NCBI GenBank assembly: GCA_902801375.1
Contig: CADCIB010000002.1
Coordinates: forward strand, 1 to 64,000
DNA length: 64,000 bases
Direction: 5' to 3'
Origin: an uncultured Prevotellaceae bacterium
GTDB taxonomy: Bacteria > Bacteroidota > Bacteroidia > Bacteroidales > Bacteroidaceae
Shown: piece by piece, positions 8,596 to 18,850 of the stretch
Position numbering within the stretch: the stretch's first letter is position 1
Layout: each line of letters starts with the position of its first letter
Translations under genes and position numbers: made by a program
The notes under the pieces: model-generated
The model's input: the letters and a program-made list of their open reading frames with translations, nothing else
Told to the model about the DNA's origin: nothing
The model's database searches: none

Positions 8596-8607
8596 TGGGC
8601 AAAGGTA

Positions 8608-8810
8608 CAACAATTATTTCAGATTTGAGAAGTTTTTTCTCAGAAAATGAGAATAACCGTGCAATTAATGCGATTATGAGAGTCATGGAGTACATAAACC
8701 CAAATCGGTCATTAGGATTTTTCGGTGCTGTATGGCAATGTGAAATCCTTCAGTTTTTCCCATATCGAAAGGAAAGATTGTCGAGTCTTCAGCGACCTTG
8801 CCAAGTATAG
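8608..8810. other. Non-coding stretch, nothing recognised
   Basis: Open reading frames here are short and match no family I know. The stretch separates the small RNA from the reverse-transcriptase remnant and may be decayed sequence belonging to the latter. Confidence 0.4.
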
Positions 8811-8975
8811 GTTGTGCTTATCCTTTGTTTTCCCCAGAAATCATGGAAGGATGAAGTGGTGGTAGATACCAAGACAGAGCCTAAGAAACGCGAGATTGTT
8901 GCTGCAGACTTCCAAGACCGTGTAGTTCATCATTTACTCTACAACTATATTGCTCCTCTATTATACCAACTTTAA
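8811..8975 (+). pseudogene. Reverse-transcriptase remnant
   Basis: The frame through 8811-8975 ends PKKREIVAADFQ...HHLLYNYIAPLLYQL-stop. The segment AADFQDRVVHHLLYNYI matches the conserved block of bacterial reverse transcriptases (group II intron, retron and DGR types) that precedes the catalytic domain. No start codon, YxDD motif or downstream RT sequence is present: the frame is preceded by a stop at 8808-8810 and ends soon after the block. It is a fragment of a lost retroelement or a solitary RT gene. Which RT class it came from cannot be told from this piece. Confidence 0.6.
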
Positions 8976-9072
8976 TTTCCGACAGTTATATAGAGTAAAC
9001 CAGCAAGTGCAAGATGGTTGTCTCTTTACAATCATTCGAAAATAATCCTGAAATCAAATAATCCGGAAAATA

Positions 9073-9104
9073 TTTGGCGTTACCGAATATTATCCATACC
9101 TTTG
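9073..9104 (+). promoter_or_regulatory. Promoter of the nitroreductase gene
   Basis: TTTG (9073-9076), 20-nt spacer, TACCTTTG (9097-9104); the start codon follows 43 bp later. Confidence 0.7.
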
Positions 9105-9147
9105 CTCCCCAAATTAAGGATATGAGAGTATTGTAAAGCATATAAAC

Positions 9148-9888
9148 ATGAAGAACTTGGAAACACGGCGGAGCATCCGCAAATATGCCGACAGGGAGGT
9201 GAGCGATGATCTGCTCAACCGCCTTTTGGAACAAGCCCTGCGCACGCAGACGATGGGCAATCTGCAACTTTACAGTGTCGTGGTGACGCGCGACGAAGAG
9301 AAGAAACGCCAGTTGGCACCCGCCCATTTCAACCAGCCGATGGTGACACAGGCTCCCGTGGTGTTGACATTCTGTGCCGACTTCCGCCGTACCACGAAGT
9401 GGGCACACTGTCGGAAAGCCGATCCTGGCTACGACAACTTCCTCTCGTTTATCAACGCTGCCACCGACGCGCTGCTCTATACGCAGACGTTCTGCTGTCT
9501 GGCCGACGAGGAGGGGTTGGGCTACTGCTACCTCGGTACTACTGTCTATCAGCCCATGAGCATCATCGAGACGCTCCAACTGCCGCAGTTGGTGATGCCC
9601 GTGGCAACCATCACTTTGGGATGGCCCGACGAACAGCCTCCGCTCTCTGACCGTCTGCCCCTGAAAGCCGTTATCCATCAGGAGACCTACTGCGACTATA
9701 CGCCTGAGCTCATCGACCAATTTTACATGCCGAAGGAGCAACTGCCCGAGAATCAGGAGTTCGTACGCATCAACAACAAGGAGACTTTGGCGCAGGTGTT
9801 CACAGACCTTCGCTATACCCGCTGCGACAACGAAGCCCTCTCTACCGTCTTGCTCGATGCTCTCCGTCATCAGGGTTTCCTGTCATGA
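9148..9888 (+). CDS. Nitroreductase-family flavoprotein
   Basis: 246 aa. The N-terminus (RRSIRKYADREVSDDLLNRLLEQALR) is the typical FMN/phosphate-binding start of NfsA/FRP-like nitroreductases. Further family features are the middle DALLYTQTFCCLADEEGLGYCYLG and the strand VMPVATITLGWPDE. Such enzymes are soluble FMN-dependent NAD(P)H oxidoreductases acting on quinones, nitro compounds or flavins; the real substrate cannot be told. The gene has its own promoter and stands alone between non-coding DNA and a toxin-antitoxin pair. Length fits the family. Confidence 0.88.
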   Translation: MKNLETRRSIRKYADREVSDDLLNRLLEQALRTQTMGNLQLYSVVVTRDEEKKRQLAPAHFNQPMVTQAPVVLTFCADFRRTTKWAHCRKADPGYDNFLSFINAATDALLYTQTFCCLADEEGLGYCYLGTTVYQPMSIIETLQLPQLVMPVATITLGWPDEQPPLSDRLPLKAVIHQETYCDYTPELIDQFYMPKEQLPENQEFVRINNKETLAQVFTDLRYTRCDNEALSTVLLDALRHQGFLS

Positions 9889-9964
9889 CTCATTTCCATT
9901 CAATCAAGAATGTCGCTATCACAAGGATTGTATCTCGTTTTTATGCTAAAAAATAGGTAATAGC

Positions 9965-9995
9965 TTGGTGGTTTCGTTTTTTTTTCGTACATTTG
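9965..9995 (+). promoter_or_regulatory. Promoter of the toxin-antitoxin operon
   Basis: TTG (9965-9967), 20-nt spacer, TACATTTG (9988-9995). Transcription from about 10002 would leave a very short leader before the ATGs at 10011 and 10023. Confidence 0.55.
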
Positions 9996-10022
9996 CGACA
10001 CAATTCATTAATGATAGAAATT

Positions 10023-10256
10023 ATGGCAACTGCAGTATCTGTAAATATCAGCATTCCTAAAAGAGATATGGCATTCATTCGTCAGTTGGGAAAGAGAATG
10101 GGGTGGACTGTGTCGGAAGCTATGCCATCCAATGCTCTTTATGATCCTGAATCAAAATCGTTTCTCAATGAAGAAACCATGCAAGCCATACGCGACGTGG
10201 AGTCAGGTAACGTTATGAAATGCAAAAACTTAGATGAGATTCTGGCATCGTTATGA
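10023..10256 (+). CDS. RelB/DinJ-like antitoxin
   Basis: 77 aa from the ATG at 10023 (MATAVSVNISIPKRDMAFI...). An in-frame ATG at 10011 is also possible. A TTG further up overlaps the promoter and is rejected. The N-terminal strand followed by a helix (KRDMAFIRQLGKRMGW) fits a ribbon-helix-helix DNA-binding domain, and the C-terminal half is the likely toxin-binding tail. Its stop overlaps the start of the YafQ-like toxin by 4 bp (ATGA), the usual antitoxin-first layout. It should neutralise the toxin and repress the operon; this is inferred from the family and the pairing. Confidence 0.8.
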   Translation: MATAVSVNISIPKRDMAFIRQLGKRMGWTVSEAMPSNALYDPESKSFLNEETMQAIRDVESGNVMKCKNLDEILASL

Positions 10257-10540
10257 ACATCAAGTATGAACTGGAATACGGACACCAGTTTGTTCGTGAC
10301 CTGAAACTTGCTAAGCGTCGTGGCCTTAACATGGAAGAACTGAAAAGCATCACAGACATGCTTCAAGAAGGAAAGCCTCTGCCAAAGAAATGTCGTGACC
10401 ATCTACTGGTAGGAAACTATAAAGGTTACAGGGAATGCCATATCAATCCTGACTGGCTACTTATATACAAGCGAAAGGAAACCATCAGGATTATCTCATT
10501 ATATCGAACAGGCTCACATAACGATTTGTTCAAAAAATAA
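10253..10540 (+). CDS. YafQ-family mRNA-interferase toxin
   Basis: 95 aa. The C-terminal half carries the YafQ signature: KCRDHLLVGNYKGYRECHI, PDWLLIYKR and SLYRTGSHNDLF. It includes the conserved His residues and the terminal Phe region used in ribosome-dependent mRNA cleavage in this RelE-superfamily toxin. It is full length for the family. Coupled to the antitoxin by a 4-bp overlap and closed by a strong terminator. Likely active: no obvious missing key residue. Confidence 0.9.
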   Translation: MNIKYELEYGHQFVRDLKLAKRRGLNMEELKSITDMLQEGKPLPKKCRDHLLVGNYKGYRECHINPDWLLIYKRKETIRIISLYRTGSHNDLFKK

Positions 10541-10542
10541 AC

Positions 10543-10591
10543 AATACTCCCCGAACTGCCTTGCGCGATTCGGGGAGTATTAGTTTTTTTT
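10543..10591 (+). terminator. Rho-independent terminator after the toxin gene
   Basis: Perfect 13-bp stem (10543-10555 with 10569-10581, AATACTCCCCGAA arm) followed by a run of T. It lies 2 bp after the toxin stop. Confidence 0.9.
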
Positions 10592-10628
10592 GAATTAGCC
10601 TTGATTGATGGGGAGCATCCCCAGTCGC

Positions 10629-12098
10629 TTACTTCGCTACGATGGGCTTGTATTTTGGCACGAGGGTCTTCATGATGACCCAACCGATGAGATAAGCCAC
10701 GGCGCAGAAGCAGAACACCATCATGTAGGCGGCTGGCTTGCCGTCGTAACCCAAGAACTGGAAGGCAGCCCCTTGTCCTTCGGCGTAGGTGAACAGATTA
10801 CCGGAAATCTTGTTGATGAGCATCGATCCCAGACCTCCTGCCATAGCGCCGATGCCCGTGATGGTGGCTATGGTAGACTTCGGGAACATGTCGCCTACTG
10901 TCGAGAAGATATTGGCGCTCCAAGCCTGATGGCCGGCTCCTGCAAGACCGATGATGATGGCGGGCCACCAAGCCGGATCGATGGGCGAATTCTCCCACAT
11001 GGCCAACGGCTGAGCGAAGAGGGCAAAGAGTGGGAAGAAGGCGAAGATGAGCATGGCCAACATACGCCCGGCGTAGGGGTTCATGCCGCGCTTCTCGACG
11101 AACAGCTTGGGCAGGTAGCCTCCGAAGATACTAAGCACGGTGACAATGAAATAGAGCGTGAAGATGAGCAGCTGTCCCATGCCGGAACTCGACTTATAGC
11201 CGAACTGGTCAGAGAAGTAGGCGGGAGCCCAGAAGAGGTAGAACCACCATACGCCGTCGGTCATGAACTTACCGACGATGAACGACCATGTCTGCTTGAA
11301 GGTGAAACACTTGGCGAAACTGATGGCGGGGCCTTCGTCGTTGGCATTCTTCGGGTCGTCGTTGGTCTCTGCATCTTGGTTGATGTATGTCAGCTCAGCT
11401 CCGTTGACGTGCTTGCTCTTATTGGGCTTGTCGTAGATGAACACCCAGAGGGCCATCCAGATAAAGCCCAGTCCACCAATGATGATGAAAGCCATCTCCC
11501 AACCAAAGGCTTCAGCAAGTGGTGGGATGCTGACAGGGGCAGCCAGGGCACCTACCGACGCACCGGCGTTGAAGATGGAGGTGGCAAAGGCGCGGTCTTT
11601 CTTGGGGAAGTATTCTGCTGTCACCTTGATGGCTGCCGGGAAGTTTCCGCTTTCACCCAATGCCAGAATAGCGCGGCAGAAGAGGAACAGATAAACGCTG
11701 ACGGTGGCGATGCTTAGTGCCGTCATTGAACCTGCCTCTACGGCACGCAAGGCGGCAACGTCGGAGAGGCCTACATATTTCATGGTGACCCATCCGCAAG
11801 CTGCATGCAGACAGGCGCCTAACGACCATACGAAGATGGCCCAGAGGTAGCCTTTCTTGGTGCCCATCCAGTCGATGAACTTACCGGCAAACAGACAGAA
11901 AACAGCGTAGAGGATAGAGAACACAGAGGTGATGGTGCCATAGTCGGCATCGGTCCAATGGAACTCTGGAGCGATGAAGTCCTTCCACGTGAGGGAAAGA
12001 ACCTGACGGTCCATGTAGTTGACAGTTGTCGCGAAGAAGAGCATCGCGCAGATGACCCAACGATAGTTGGTCATTTTTGATGTTTTTACGGAAGACAT
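10629..12098 (-). CDS. MFS transporter, hexuronate (ExuT-like) type
   Basis: 489 aa with about 12 membrane helices. The N-terminus NYRWVICAMLFFATTVNYMDRQVLS and the segment FAGKFIDWMGTKKGY are typical of the anion:cation symporter branch of MFS (ExuT/GudP/DgoT). FCRAILALGESGNFPAAIKVTAEYFPKKDRAFATSIFNAG is the family signature around helices 4-5. A hydrophilic central loop (about residues 225-270) separates the two halves. The likely role is proton-coupled uptake of galacturonate or glucuronate, which fits the GH28/GH105 pectin genes in this window. The substrate is inferred from family and context. An internal Met (MTNYRW) 8 codons in is an alternative start. Confidence 0.87.
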   Translation of the reverse strand: MSSVKTSKMTNYRWVICAMLFFATTVNYMDRQVLSLTWKDFIAPEFHWTDADYGTITSVFSILYAVFCLFAGKFIDWMGTKKGYLWAIFVWSLGACLHAACGWVTMKYVGLSDVAALRAVEAGSMTALSIATVSVYLFLFCRAILALGESGNFPAAIKVTAEYFPKKDRAFATSIFNAGASVGALAAPVSIPPLAEAFGWEMAFIIIGGLGFIWMALWVFIYDKPNKSKHVNGAELTYINQDAETNDDPKNANDEGPAISFAKCFTFKQTWSFIVGKFMTDGVWWFYLFWAPAYFSDQFGYKSSSGMGQLLIFTLYFIVTVLSIFGGYLPKLFVEKRGMNPYAGRMLAMLIFAFFPLFALFAQPLAMWENSPIDPAWWPAIIIGLAGAGHQAWSANIFSTVGDMFPKSTIATITGIGAMAGGLGSMLINKISGNLFTYAEGQGAAFQFLGYDGKPAAYMMVFCFCAVAYLIGWVIMKTLVPKYKPIVAK

Positions 12099-12219
12099 GT
12101 TATTTACTTACTTTTACGATTAAGCTTTTTCTTTTGTCGCTACGCTTTGTGAAAGCGATGAAGCGAGTCCGGTTTGTTGACGATAGGTCGAATTTACGAT
12201 TCGGCTGTTTAGGCAGGTG

Positions 12220-12227
12220 CAAAGGTA
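12220..12227 (-). promoter_or_regulatory. Possible -7 element of the MFS gene
   Basis: TACCTTTG on the minus strand, about 120 bp before the MFS start. No convincing -33 TTTG at the usual distance. The rest of the 225-bp gap between the MFS and murF-alr genes shows nothing else. Confidence 0.4.
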
Positions 12228-12323
12228 CAAATAATTGTTGAAGATTGATGAACCTTCTTACATAATTATGCCGAAAACGTTTACATGATTCCTTTGCGTC
12301 TCCCTCAGTTCTGGAGTCCCTGC

Positions 12324-14819
12324 TCAATCCTGGAAGTACACACGTTTCACGCGGTTGGACACGCCTGTTAACACCTCGTAGGGAATGGTGTCGATGCAGT
12401 CGGAGAGCACGGTTACGGGCAGGTGTTCGCCAAAGATTTCCACGGTGTCGCCCTCTTGGCAGGGAATGTCTGTCACGTCGATCATGGCCACATCCATGCA
12501 GATGTTGCCCACATAGGGAGCTTTCTTTCCGTTCACCAAGCAGTAGCAACGTCCGCGCCCCAAGTGGCGGTTCAGCCCGTCGGCATAGCCGATGGGAATG
12601 GCGGCGATGATGCTGTCGCGCTCCAGCACGCCTCGTCGGCTGTAGCCTACAGTGTCTTCCTTGGGCACATGGCGCAGTTGCAGGATGGTGGTCTTCAGCG
12701 TGGAGACGGTGCTGAGCATCTCGTTGTTGCGGGGATTCACACCATACAGTCCTAAGCCCAGTCGGCACATGTCCATCTGCCGCTCTGGGAAATGCTCAAT
12801 ACCTGCCGAGTTGTCCATGTGGCGCAGTATCTTATGCTGGAACTCGGCCTGCAATTTCCGGCTGGCTTTGTCGAACCGCTGGAACTGGAGGGCGGAGAAA
12901 TTGTCGAAGTCGTCGCTGTCGCTTCCCACGAAATGCGAGAACACGGAGCGCGGTATCACGGCCTGCTGATAGTGCAACTTATGGGCGAGTCTTGCCATTT
13001 CATCATCGTCGGAGGCATTGAAGCCCAGACGATGCATGCCCGTGTCGAGCTTGATATGGACGGGCCAGCCTGTGATACCTTCTTTGCGGGCGGCTTTGAT
13101 GAGCGCATCGAGCAGACGGAAACTATACACTTCAGGCTCCAAGCGGTAGTCGAACATGGTCTTGAAGGCAGTCATCTCTGGGTTCATGATCATGATGTTG
13201 GCCGTGATGCCTGCTTTGCGCAGCGTAACACCCTCGTCGGCCACAGCCACAGCCAGGTAGTCCACGCGGTGGTCCTGCAGCGTCTTGGCTATTTCCACAG
13301 CTCCAGCCCCATAGCCGTCGGCCTTGATCATGCACACCATTTTCGTATCGGGGCGCAAGAACGAGCGGTAGTAGTTCAGATTGTCCACCACGGCATTGAG
13401 GTTCACTTCAAGGATGGTTTCATGCACTTTCCGTTCCAACAGCTCCGTGATGCGGTCGAAACCGAAACGACGGGCACCTTTCAGCAGGATTACCTCGTCC
13501 CGTAAAGCGCGGAACACACTATTGCCAATGAAACTCTCCGTGTCGTCGAAGAAGTATTTCTGCTCCACAGCCATCACGTCCTGACACGCCCTGATGGCTG
13601 GCCCGATGCCGATGAACTTCTTCACCCCGCGGCTCACGGCCAGGTCGGACACCTCACGGTATAGCCGTCGGGGCGACTCTCCGCTTTGGAAGATGTCGCT
13701 CAGAATCAGGGTTAGACCTCCCTCACTTCCTTCCAAAGAGGGTAGGCGACGGGCGGCGAAGTCGAGGGCAATGACAAGCGAGTCTACGTCGTTGTTGTAT
13801 GAATCGTTGATGAGTATGCACCCATGCTGTCCAGACTTCACCTCCATACGCATGGCCACTGGTTCCAGGCGAGCCATTCGTTCGGCCAACGCTTCGGGCG
13901 AAAGTCCTAGGTAGAGGGCTGTTGCGGCACAGGTGGCGGAGTTCTCGATGGAAGCCTCATCGGTGAAGGGAATCGTGTAGCTGCCAGCCTCCCCCTTATA
14001 TAAATAATGTATACGGCAAGAGGATTTCTCTATTTCGCATTGTTGAATGCTGAAGCTCACCAACTCCCCTTTAAAGTCCGACTGTCTGATGCAATGGCTC
14101 ACGATGGGATTGTCGCAGCAGCACACCAATGCTTTGGCGTGTTTGAAGAGTTTCAGCTTCTCCATACATTTTTCTTCCAAGGAGGCGAAGTTCTCCTGAT
14201 GGGCCTTTCCCAATGATGTGAACACCCCCAAAGTGGGTTGGATGATGTCGCGCAAGGCATCCATCTCGCCTTTCTGGCTGATGCCTGCCTCGATGATGCC
14301 CATCTGCGTGTTCTCGTTCAGCAGCCACACAGAAAGGGGAACGCCAATCTGCGAATTGTAGCTGCGTGGCGAGCGCACCACATAGCGGTCGTCGCGGAGC
14401 AATTGGTAGAGCCATTCCTTCACCACGGTCTTTCCGTTCGAGCCCGTGATGCCCACGATGGGGATGTTGAACTCGTCGCGATGGCGCTCAGCCAGTCGCT
14501 GCAGGGCTTTCCGTGTGTCTTTCACCTGCAGGAAGCAAGCACCGGGATAGAGCTTGGCCCGTTGCCCCCAATCCTGTGCTTCTCCATGCTCTTTCGTGGA
14601 CGAGATGGGGGCCACCACAAAGGCTCTTACCCCTCTTCTGTAGAGTTCCTCGATATATCGATGGCCGTCGTTGCGACTGGTCTTCAAGGCAAAAAACAAG
14701 GTTTCCTCAGGAAAGCTCAGCGAGCGACTGTCTGTCAGCAGCCATCTCACCTGTCCGTTGCTTTCTCCATAGCAGCGTGCACCCATTAGCGCGGCCACCT
14801 TTTCTATTTTGTACGTCAT
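12324..14819 (-). CDS. Bifunctional MurF ligase / alanine racemase
   Basis: 831 aa fusion. Residues 1 to about 450 are MurF, which adds D-Ala-D-Ala to the UDP-MurNAc-tripeptide using ATP: P-loop GITGSNGKTVVKEWL, then FTSLGKAHQENF, and INDSYNNDVDSL. Residues about 460-831 are alanine racemase: MIKADGYGAGA holds the PLP lysine, LDTGMHRLGF is the next conserved block, and VGYSRRG carries the catalytic tyrosine. The second enzyme makes the D-Ala that, as D-Ala-D-Ala, becomes the first one's substrate, so the fusion joins two linked steps of cytoplasmic peptidoglycan synthesis. This fusion is known in Bacteroidetes. It has its own strong promoter and is monocistronic here. Confidence 0.95.
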   Translation of the reverse strand: MTYKIEKVAALMGARCYGESNGQVRWLLTDSRSLSFPEETLFFALKTSRNDGHRYIEELYRRGVRAFVVAPISSTKEHGEAQDWGQRAKLYPGACFLQVKDTRKALQRLAERHRDEFNIPIVGITGSNGKTVVKEWLYQLLRDDRYVVRSPRSYNSQIGVPLSVWLLNENTQMGIIEAGISQKGEMDALRDIIQPTLGVFTSLGKAHQENFASLEEKCMEKLKLFKHAKALVCCCDNPIVSHCIRQSDFKGELVSFSIQQCEIEKSSCRIHYLYKGEAGSYTIPFTDEASIENSATCAATALYLGLSPEALAERMARLEPVAMRMEVKSGQHGCILINDSYNNDVDSLVIALDFAARRLPSLEGSEGGLTLILSDIFQSGESPRRLYREVSDLAVSRGVKKFIGIGPAIRACQDVMAVEQKYFFDDTESFIGNSVFRALRDEVILLKGARRFGFDRITELLERKVHETILEVNLNAVVDNLNYYRSFLRPDTKMVCMIKADGYGAGAVEIAKTLQDHRVDYLAVAVADEGVTLRKAGITANIMIMNPEMTAFKTMFDYRLEPEVYSFRLLDALIKAARKEGITGWPVHIKLDTGMHRLGFNASDDDEMARLAHKLHYQQAVIPRSVFSHFVGSDSDDFDNFSALQFQRFDKASRKLQAEFQHKILRHMDNSAGIEHFPERQMDMCRLGLGLYGVNPRNNEMLSTVSTLKTTILQLRHVPKEDTVGYSRRGVLERDSIIAAIPIGYADGLNRHLGRGRCYCLVNGKKAPYVGNICMDVAMIDVTDIPCQEGDTVEIFGEHLPVTVLSDCIDTIPYEVLTGVSNRVKRVYFQD

Positions 14820-14844
14820 ACGGTCTTATGTATTATTCACCATG

Positions 14845-14876
14845 CAAAGGTAATCATTTTACCCCATACCGCCAAA
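14845..14876 (-). promoter_or_regulatory. Promoter of murF-alr
   Basis: On the minus strand TTTG (complement of 14873-14876), 20-nt spacer, TACCTTTG (complement of 14845-14852), 26 bp before the start codon. Confidence 0.75.
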
Positions 14877-14940
14877 CGTTTTAGCTAAAATCCCAAAAAC
14901 ACCTTCCCTTCCCACAGTCGTTCCTGACATGAATGGCATC

Positions 14941-15025
14941 GTTTTCTGACTTGGGAAACGTTTTTTTCTGACTTGGAAAACATTGTTTTCTGACTTGGAA
15001 AACGTTGTTTTCTGACGCAGAAAAC
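14941..15025. repeat. Tandem array of four hairpin units (GTTTTC-N7-GAAAAC)
   Basis: Units at 14941-14959, about 14960-14981, 14985-15003 and 15007-15025. The type unit is GTTTTCTGACTTGGAAAAC: 6-bp inverted repeat, 7-nt loop. The last unit has the loop TGACGCA. The array lies between the divergent murF-alr and groES genes. The same unit, including the CGCA-loop variant, recurs at 49413-49497. Confidence 0.8.
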
Positions 15026-15193
15026 GAAGTGAAATGCCATCTGCGATGCTGACATTCTGTCGGAATCAGACTGACAAGCATGCCTACTGGCAGTTTTTGT
15101 TTTGTCAAAACGAACTTCCGAGGGCATTGGCATGGAGTTTGTAAAAGGGTGGGATAGAATAATTACATCAAAACATTAAAAAGCAAAACAACT

Positions 15194-15463
15194 ATGAACA
15201 TCAAACCATTAGCAGACAGAGTGCTGATCGCTCCTGCTCAGGCAGAGGAGAAGATTGGCGGTATCATCATTCCGGATACGGCAAAGGAAAAGCCGCTCCG
15301 CGGTAAGGTTGTGGCCACAGGAAAGGGCACAAAGGACGAGGAAATGATCCTGAAGGAAGGCGACGAAGTGCTTTACGGCAAGTATGCAGGTACAGAGCTG
15401 GAGTTCGGCGGCGAAAAGTATCTCATGATGCGGCAGTCGGACGTGCTGGCCATTTTACAATAA
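15194..15463 (+). CDS. groES: Co-chaperonin GroES
   Basis: 89 aa, the usual length for Bacteroidetes GroES. It starts [12 protein letters not shown] and has the mobile loop around [18 protein letters not shown] and the roof region [14 protein letters not shown]. It forms the heptameric cap of GroEL in the cytoplasm. It is followed 60 bp later by groEL. No CIRCE (HrcA-binding) inverted repeat was found upstream, so heat-shock control by that route is not supported here. No clean TAnnTTTG promoter was found either. Confidence 0.98.
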   Translation: MNIKPLADRVLIAPAQAEEKIGGIIIPDTAKEKPLRGKVVATGKGTKDEEMILKEGDEVLYGKYAGTELEFGGEKYLMMRQSDVLAILQ

Positions 15464-15499
15464 ACGATAACCATTATAAAATAACCGTTGTAACAATAA

Positions 15500-17155
<1,656 letters not shown>

Positions 17156-17182
17156 ATTCACTATCCGACAGGTAGAAGTGGA

Positions 17183-17227
17183 GAGGGTGTGCCAAGGCTT
17201 TGTCTTGGTGCACCCTCGTTTTTTTTG
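17183..17227 (+). terminator. Terminator of groES-groEL
   Basis: Stem GAGGGTG/CACCCTC extended by GCCAAG/CTTGG (17183-17217) with a run of T after it. Confidence 0.85.
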
Positions 17228-17234
17228 TCATTTG

Positions 17235-17266
17235 TTTGTATGTTTCGCAAAAATAAAGTATTTTTG
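17235..17266 (+). promoter_or_regulatory. Promoter of the GH28 gene
   Basis: TTTG (17235-17238), 20-nt spacer, TATTTTTG (17259-17266), 25 bp before the chosen ATG. This supports the start at 17292 and not the longer frame that begins in the groEL terminator. Confidence 0.7.
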
Positions 17267-17291
17267 CATCGCAAACCAAATAGTTTACAAA

Positions 17292-18740
17292 ATGAATCGA
17301 CTTATTACCTCACTTTTTATTGCTTTTGCCGCCACAACGGCTATGGCTCAGGCAACAGCTGAAGAGGCTTATTCGTCCTACTACGAAAATCTGCCCGTTG
17401 ACGTGCAGCAGGTCAATGTATTCGACGTGCCTGCCCATGAAATGAAACTGACCGATTTCGGCGCAGTGGGCGACGGCAAGACAATCAACACTGAGGCTTT
17501 CGCCCGTGCCATCAGTGCCCTGACCAAGCAGGGCGGCGGTACGCTCATCGTGCCGCAGGGCATCTACATGACAGGCCCCATCGCGCTGAAAGACAACATT
17601 CGCCTGCACTTGGAGCGCGGAGCCATCGTCATGGCATCGGAGGACAAACGGCTTTTCCTGAACAAAGACCCGAAGGCGCGCGTGCGTCCGCTGGTCAGTG
17701 CATCGAAACGCCGTAACATCATGATTACGGGCGAAGGGTGCATCGATGGCAATGGTGCACAGTGGCGACCCGTCAAACGGCAGAAAGTGAGCGATGTGGA
17801 GTGGAAGCAGTTTCTGAAAATGGGCGGTACGGTGACCGACGAAGGGCAACTGTGGTTTCCCTTCAACCTAAAGCATGCCGAGAACATTGCCGACACACCT
17901 GAGGCTCAGGAGAATATGCGCGCTGACCTGTTGCGTTTGACTGACTGCGAAAACGTTGTGATAGAAGGCATTACGGTGCAGAATTCGCCGCGTTTCCATG
18001 TTCATCCCGTGCGTTGTAAGAACGTAGTTATTAATGGGGTGACGGTGCGCTGTCCGTGGAATGCACAAAACGGCGATGCCATCGACATCAGCAACTGCCA
18101 GCGGGTGCTGATTGTGAACAGCATCATTGACGCGGGCGATGATGGCATCTGCATGAAAGGCGGATCGGGGCAACAGGGATTGGAAGACGGCCCCTGCGAG
18201 GATGTGCTCATCGAGGACAATACGGTGTATCATGCGCACGGCGGCTTTGTCATCGGCTCTGACGTCTCGGGTGGTATGAACCGCATTGTGGTGCGTCGTT
18301 GCCGCTTCTCCGACACAGACACGGGTCTTCGCTTCAAGAGTGGGATCGGTCGTGGGGGTAAGACGGAGAATATCTTTATTTCCGACATTGTAATGACAGA
18401 TATCACCCAACAGGCCATTGTTTTCGAATGCACCTACGTCGACCGGAAATATGCCGTGAACACAAAGGATGAGGGGGGAATAAAGACGCAGGGCAGTTTC
18501 GCACCCGACTTCCGCGACATCCATATCAGCGATGTGGTTTGCCACAATGTGCCCGTAGCCATCAAGGCGGTCGGACTGCCCGATATGAAATGTGTCAGCG
18601 ACATCCATATCACGAACTCGCACTTCACCTATTCCAGTAAAGCATGCGACATTGACCCGCATTGCTTGCTGGACATCGAGCAAACCACGTTTACGAAGCT
18701 CGGTTCAGCGATAGGAAACGAATCCGCGACTGCCAATTAG
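17292..18740 (+). CDS. Secreted GH28 family glycoside hydrolase (polygalacturonase-like)
   Basis: 482 aa from the ATG at 17292, which gives a clean signal peptide (MNRLITSLFIAFAATTAMAQ). The mature part opens with DFGAVGDGKTINTEAF.RAI, the standard start of the right-handed beta-helix. GH28 active-site blocks follow: NGDAIDI, AGDDGICMKGG, HGGFVIGSDVSGG and RFKSGIGRGG. The enzyme should hydrolyse galacturonosyl linkages in homogalacturonan or rhamnogalacturonan in the periplasm or outside. The exact linkage cannot be read from sequence. It stands alone between groEL and tex but fits the pectin genes downstream. Confidence 0.9.
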   Translation: MNRLITSLFIAFAATTAMAQATAEEAYSSYYENLPVDVQQVNVFDVPAHEMKLTDFGAVGDGKTINTEAFARAISALTKQGGGTLIVPQGIYMTGPIALKDNIRLHLERGAIVMASEDKRLFLNKDPKARVRPLVSASKRRNIMITGEGCIDGNGAQWRPVKRQKVSDVEWKQFLKMGGTVTDEGQLWFPFNLKHAENIADTPEAQENMRADLLRLTDCENVVIEGITVQNSPRFHVHPVRCKNVVINGVTVRCPWNAQNGDAIDISNCQRVLIVNSIIDAGDDGICMKGGSGQQGLEDGPCEDVLIEDNTVYHAHGGFVIGSDVSGGMNRIVVRRCRFSDTDTGLRFKSGIGRGGKTENIFISDIVMTDITQQAIVFECTYVDRKYAVNTKDEGGIKTQGSFAPDFRDIHISDVVCHNVPVAIKAVGLPDMKCVSDIHITNSHFTYSSKACDIDPHCLLDIEQTTFTKLGSAIGNESATAN

Positions 18741-18788
18741 GACAATTCGTTAAGCACGACCATCCGTCGTTGTACCATTACTTTAGCT

Positions 18789-18828
18789 CACCCCACCCTT
18801 GCCCTAAAAAATGGGCAGGGGTGGGGTG
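18789..18828. terminator. Hairpin between convergent GH28 and tex genes
   Basis: Long inverted repeat CACCCCACCCTTGCCC...GGGCAGGGGTGGGGTG with an AT-rich loop. There is no T run, so it is a likely but untypical terminator shared by both genes. Confidence 0.55.
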
Positions 18829-18850
18829 TTCAGATTGCTGAGCCTTCAAG

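Noticed and set aside
8595..8810. 71-codon ORF before the RT remnant
   Set aside because: Different frame from the RT block, no recognisable motif, starts in the small RNA region.
15026..15193. CIRCE element upstream of groES
   Set aside because: No TTAGCACTC-N9-GAGTGCTAA inverted repeat is present.
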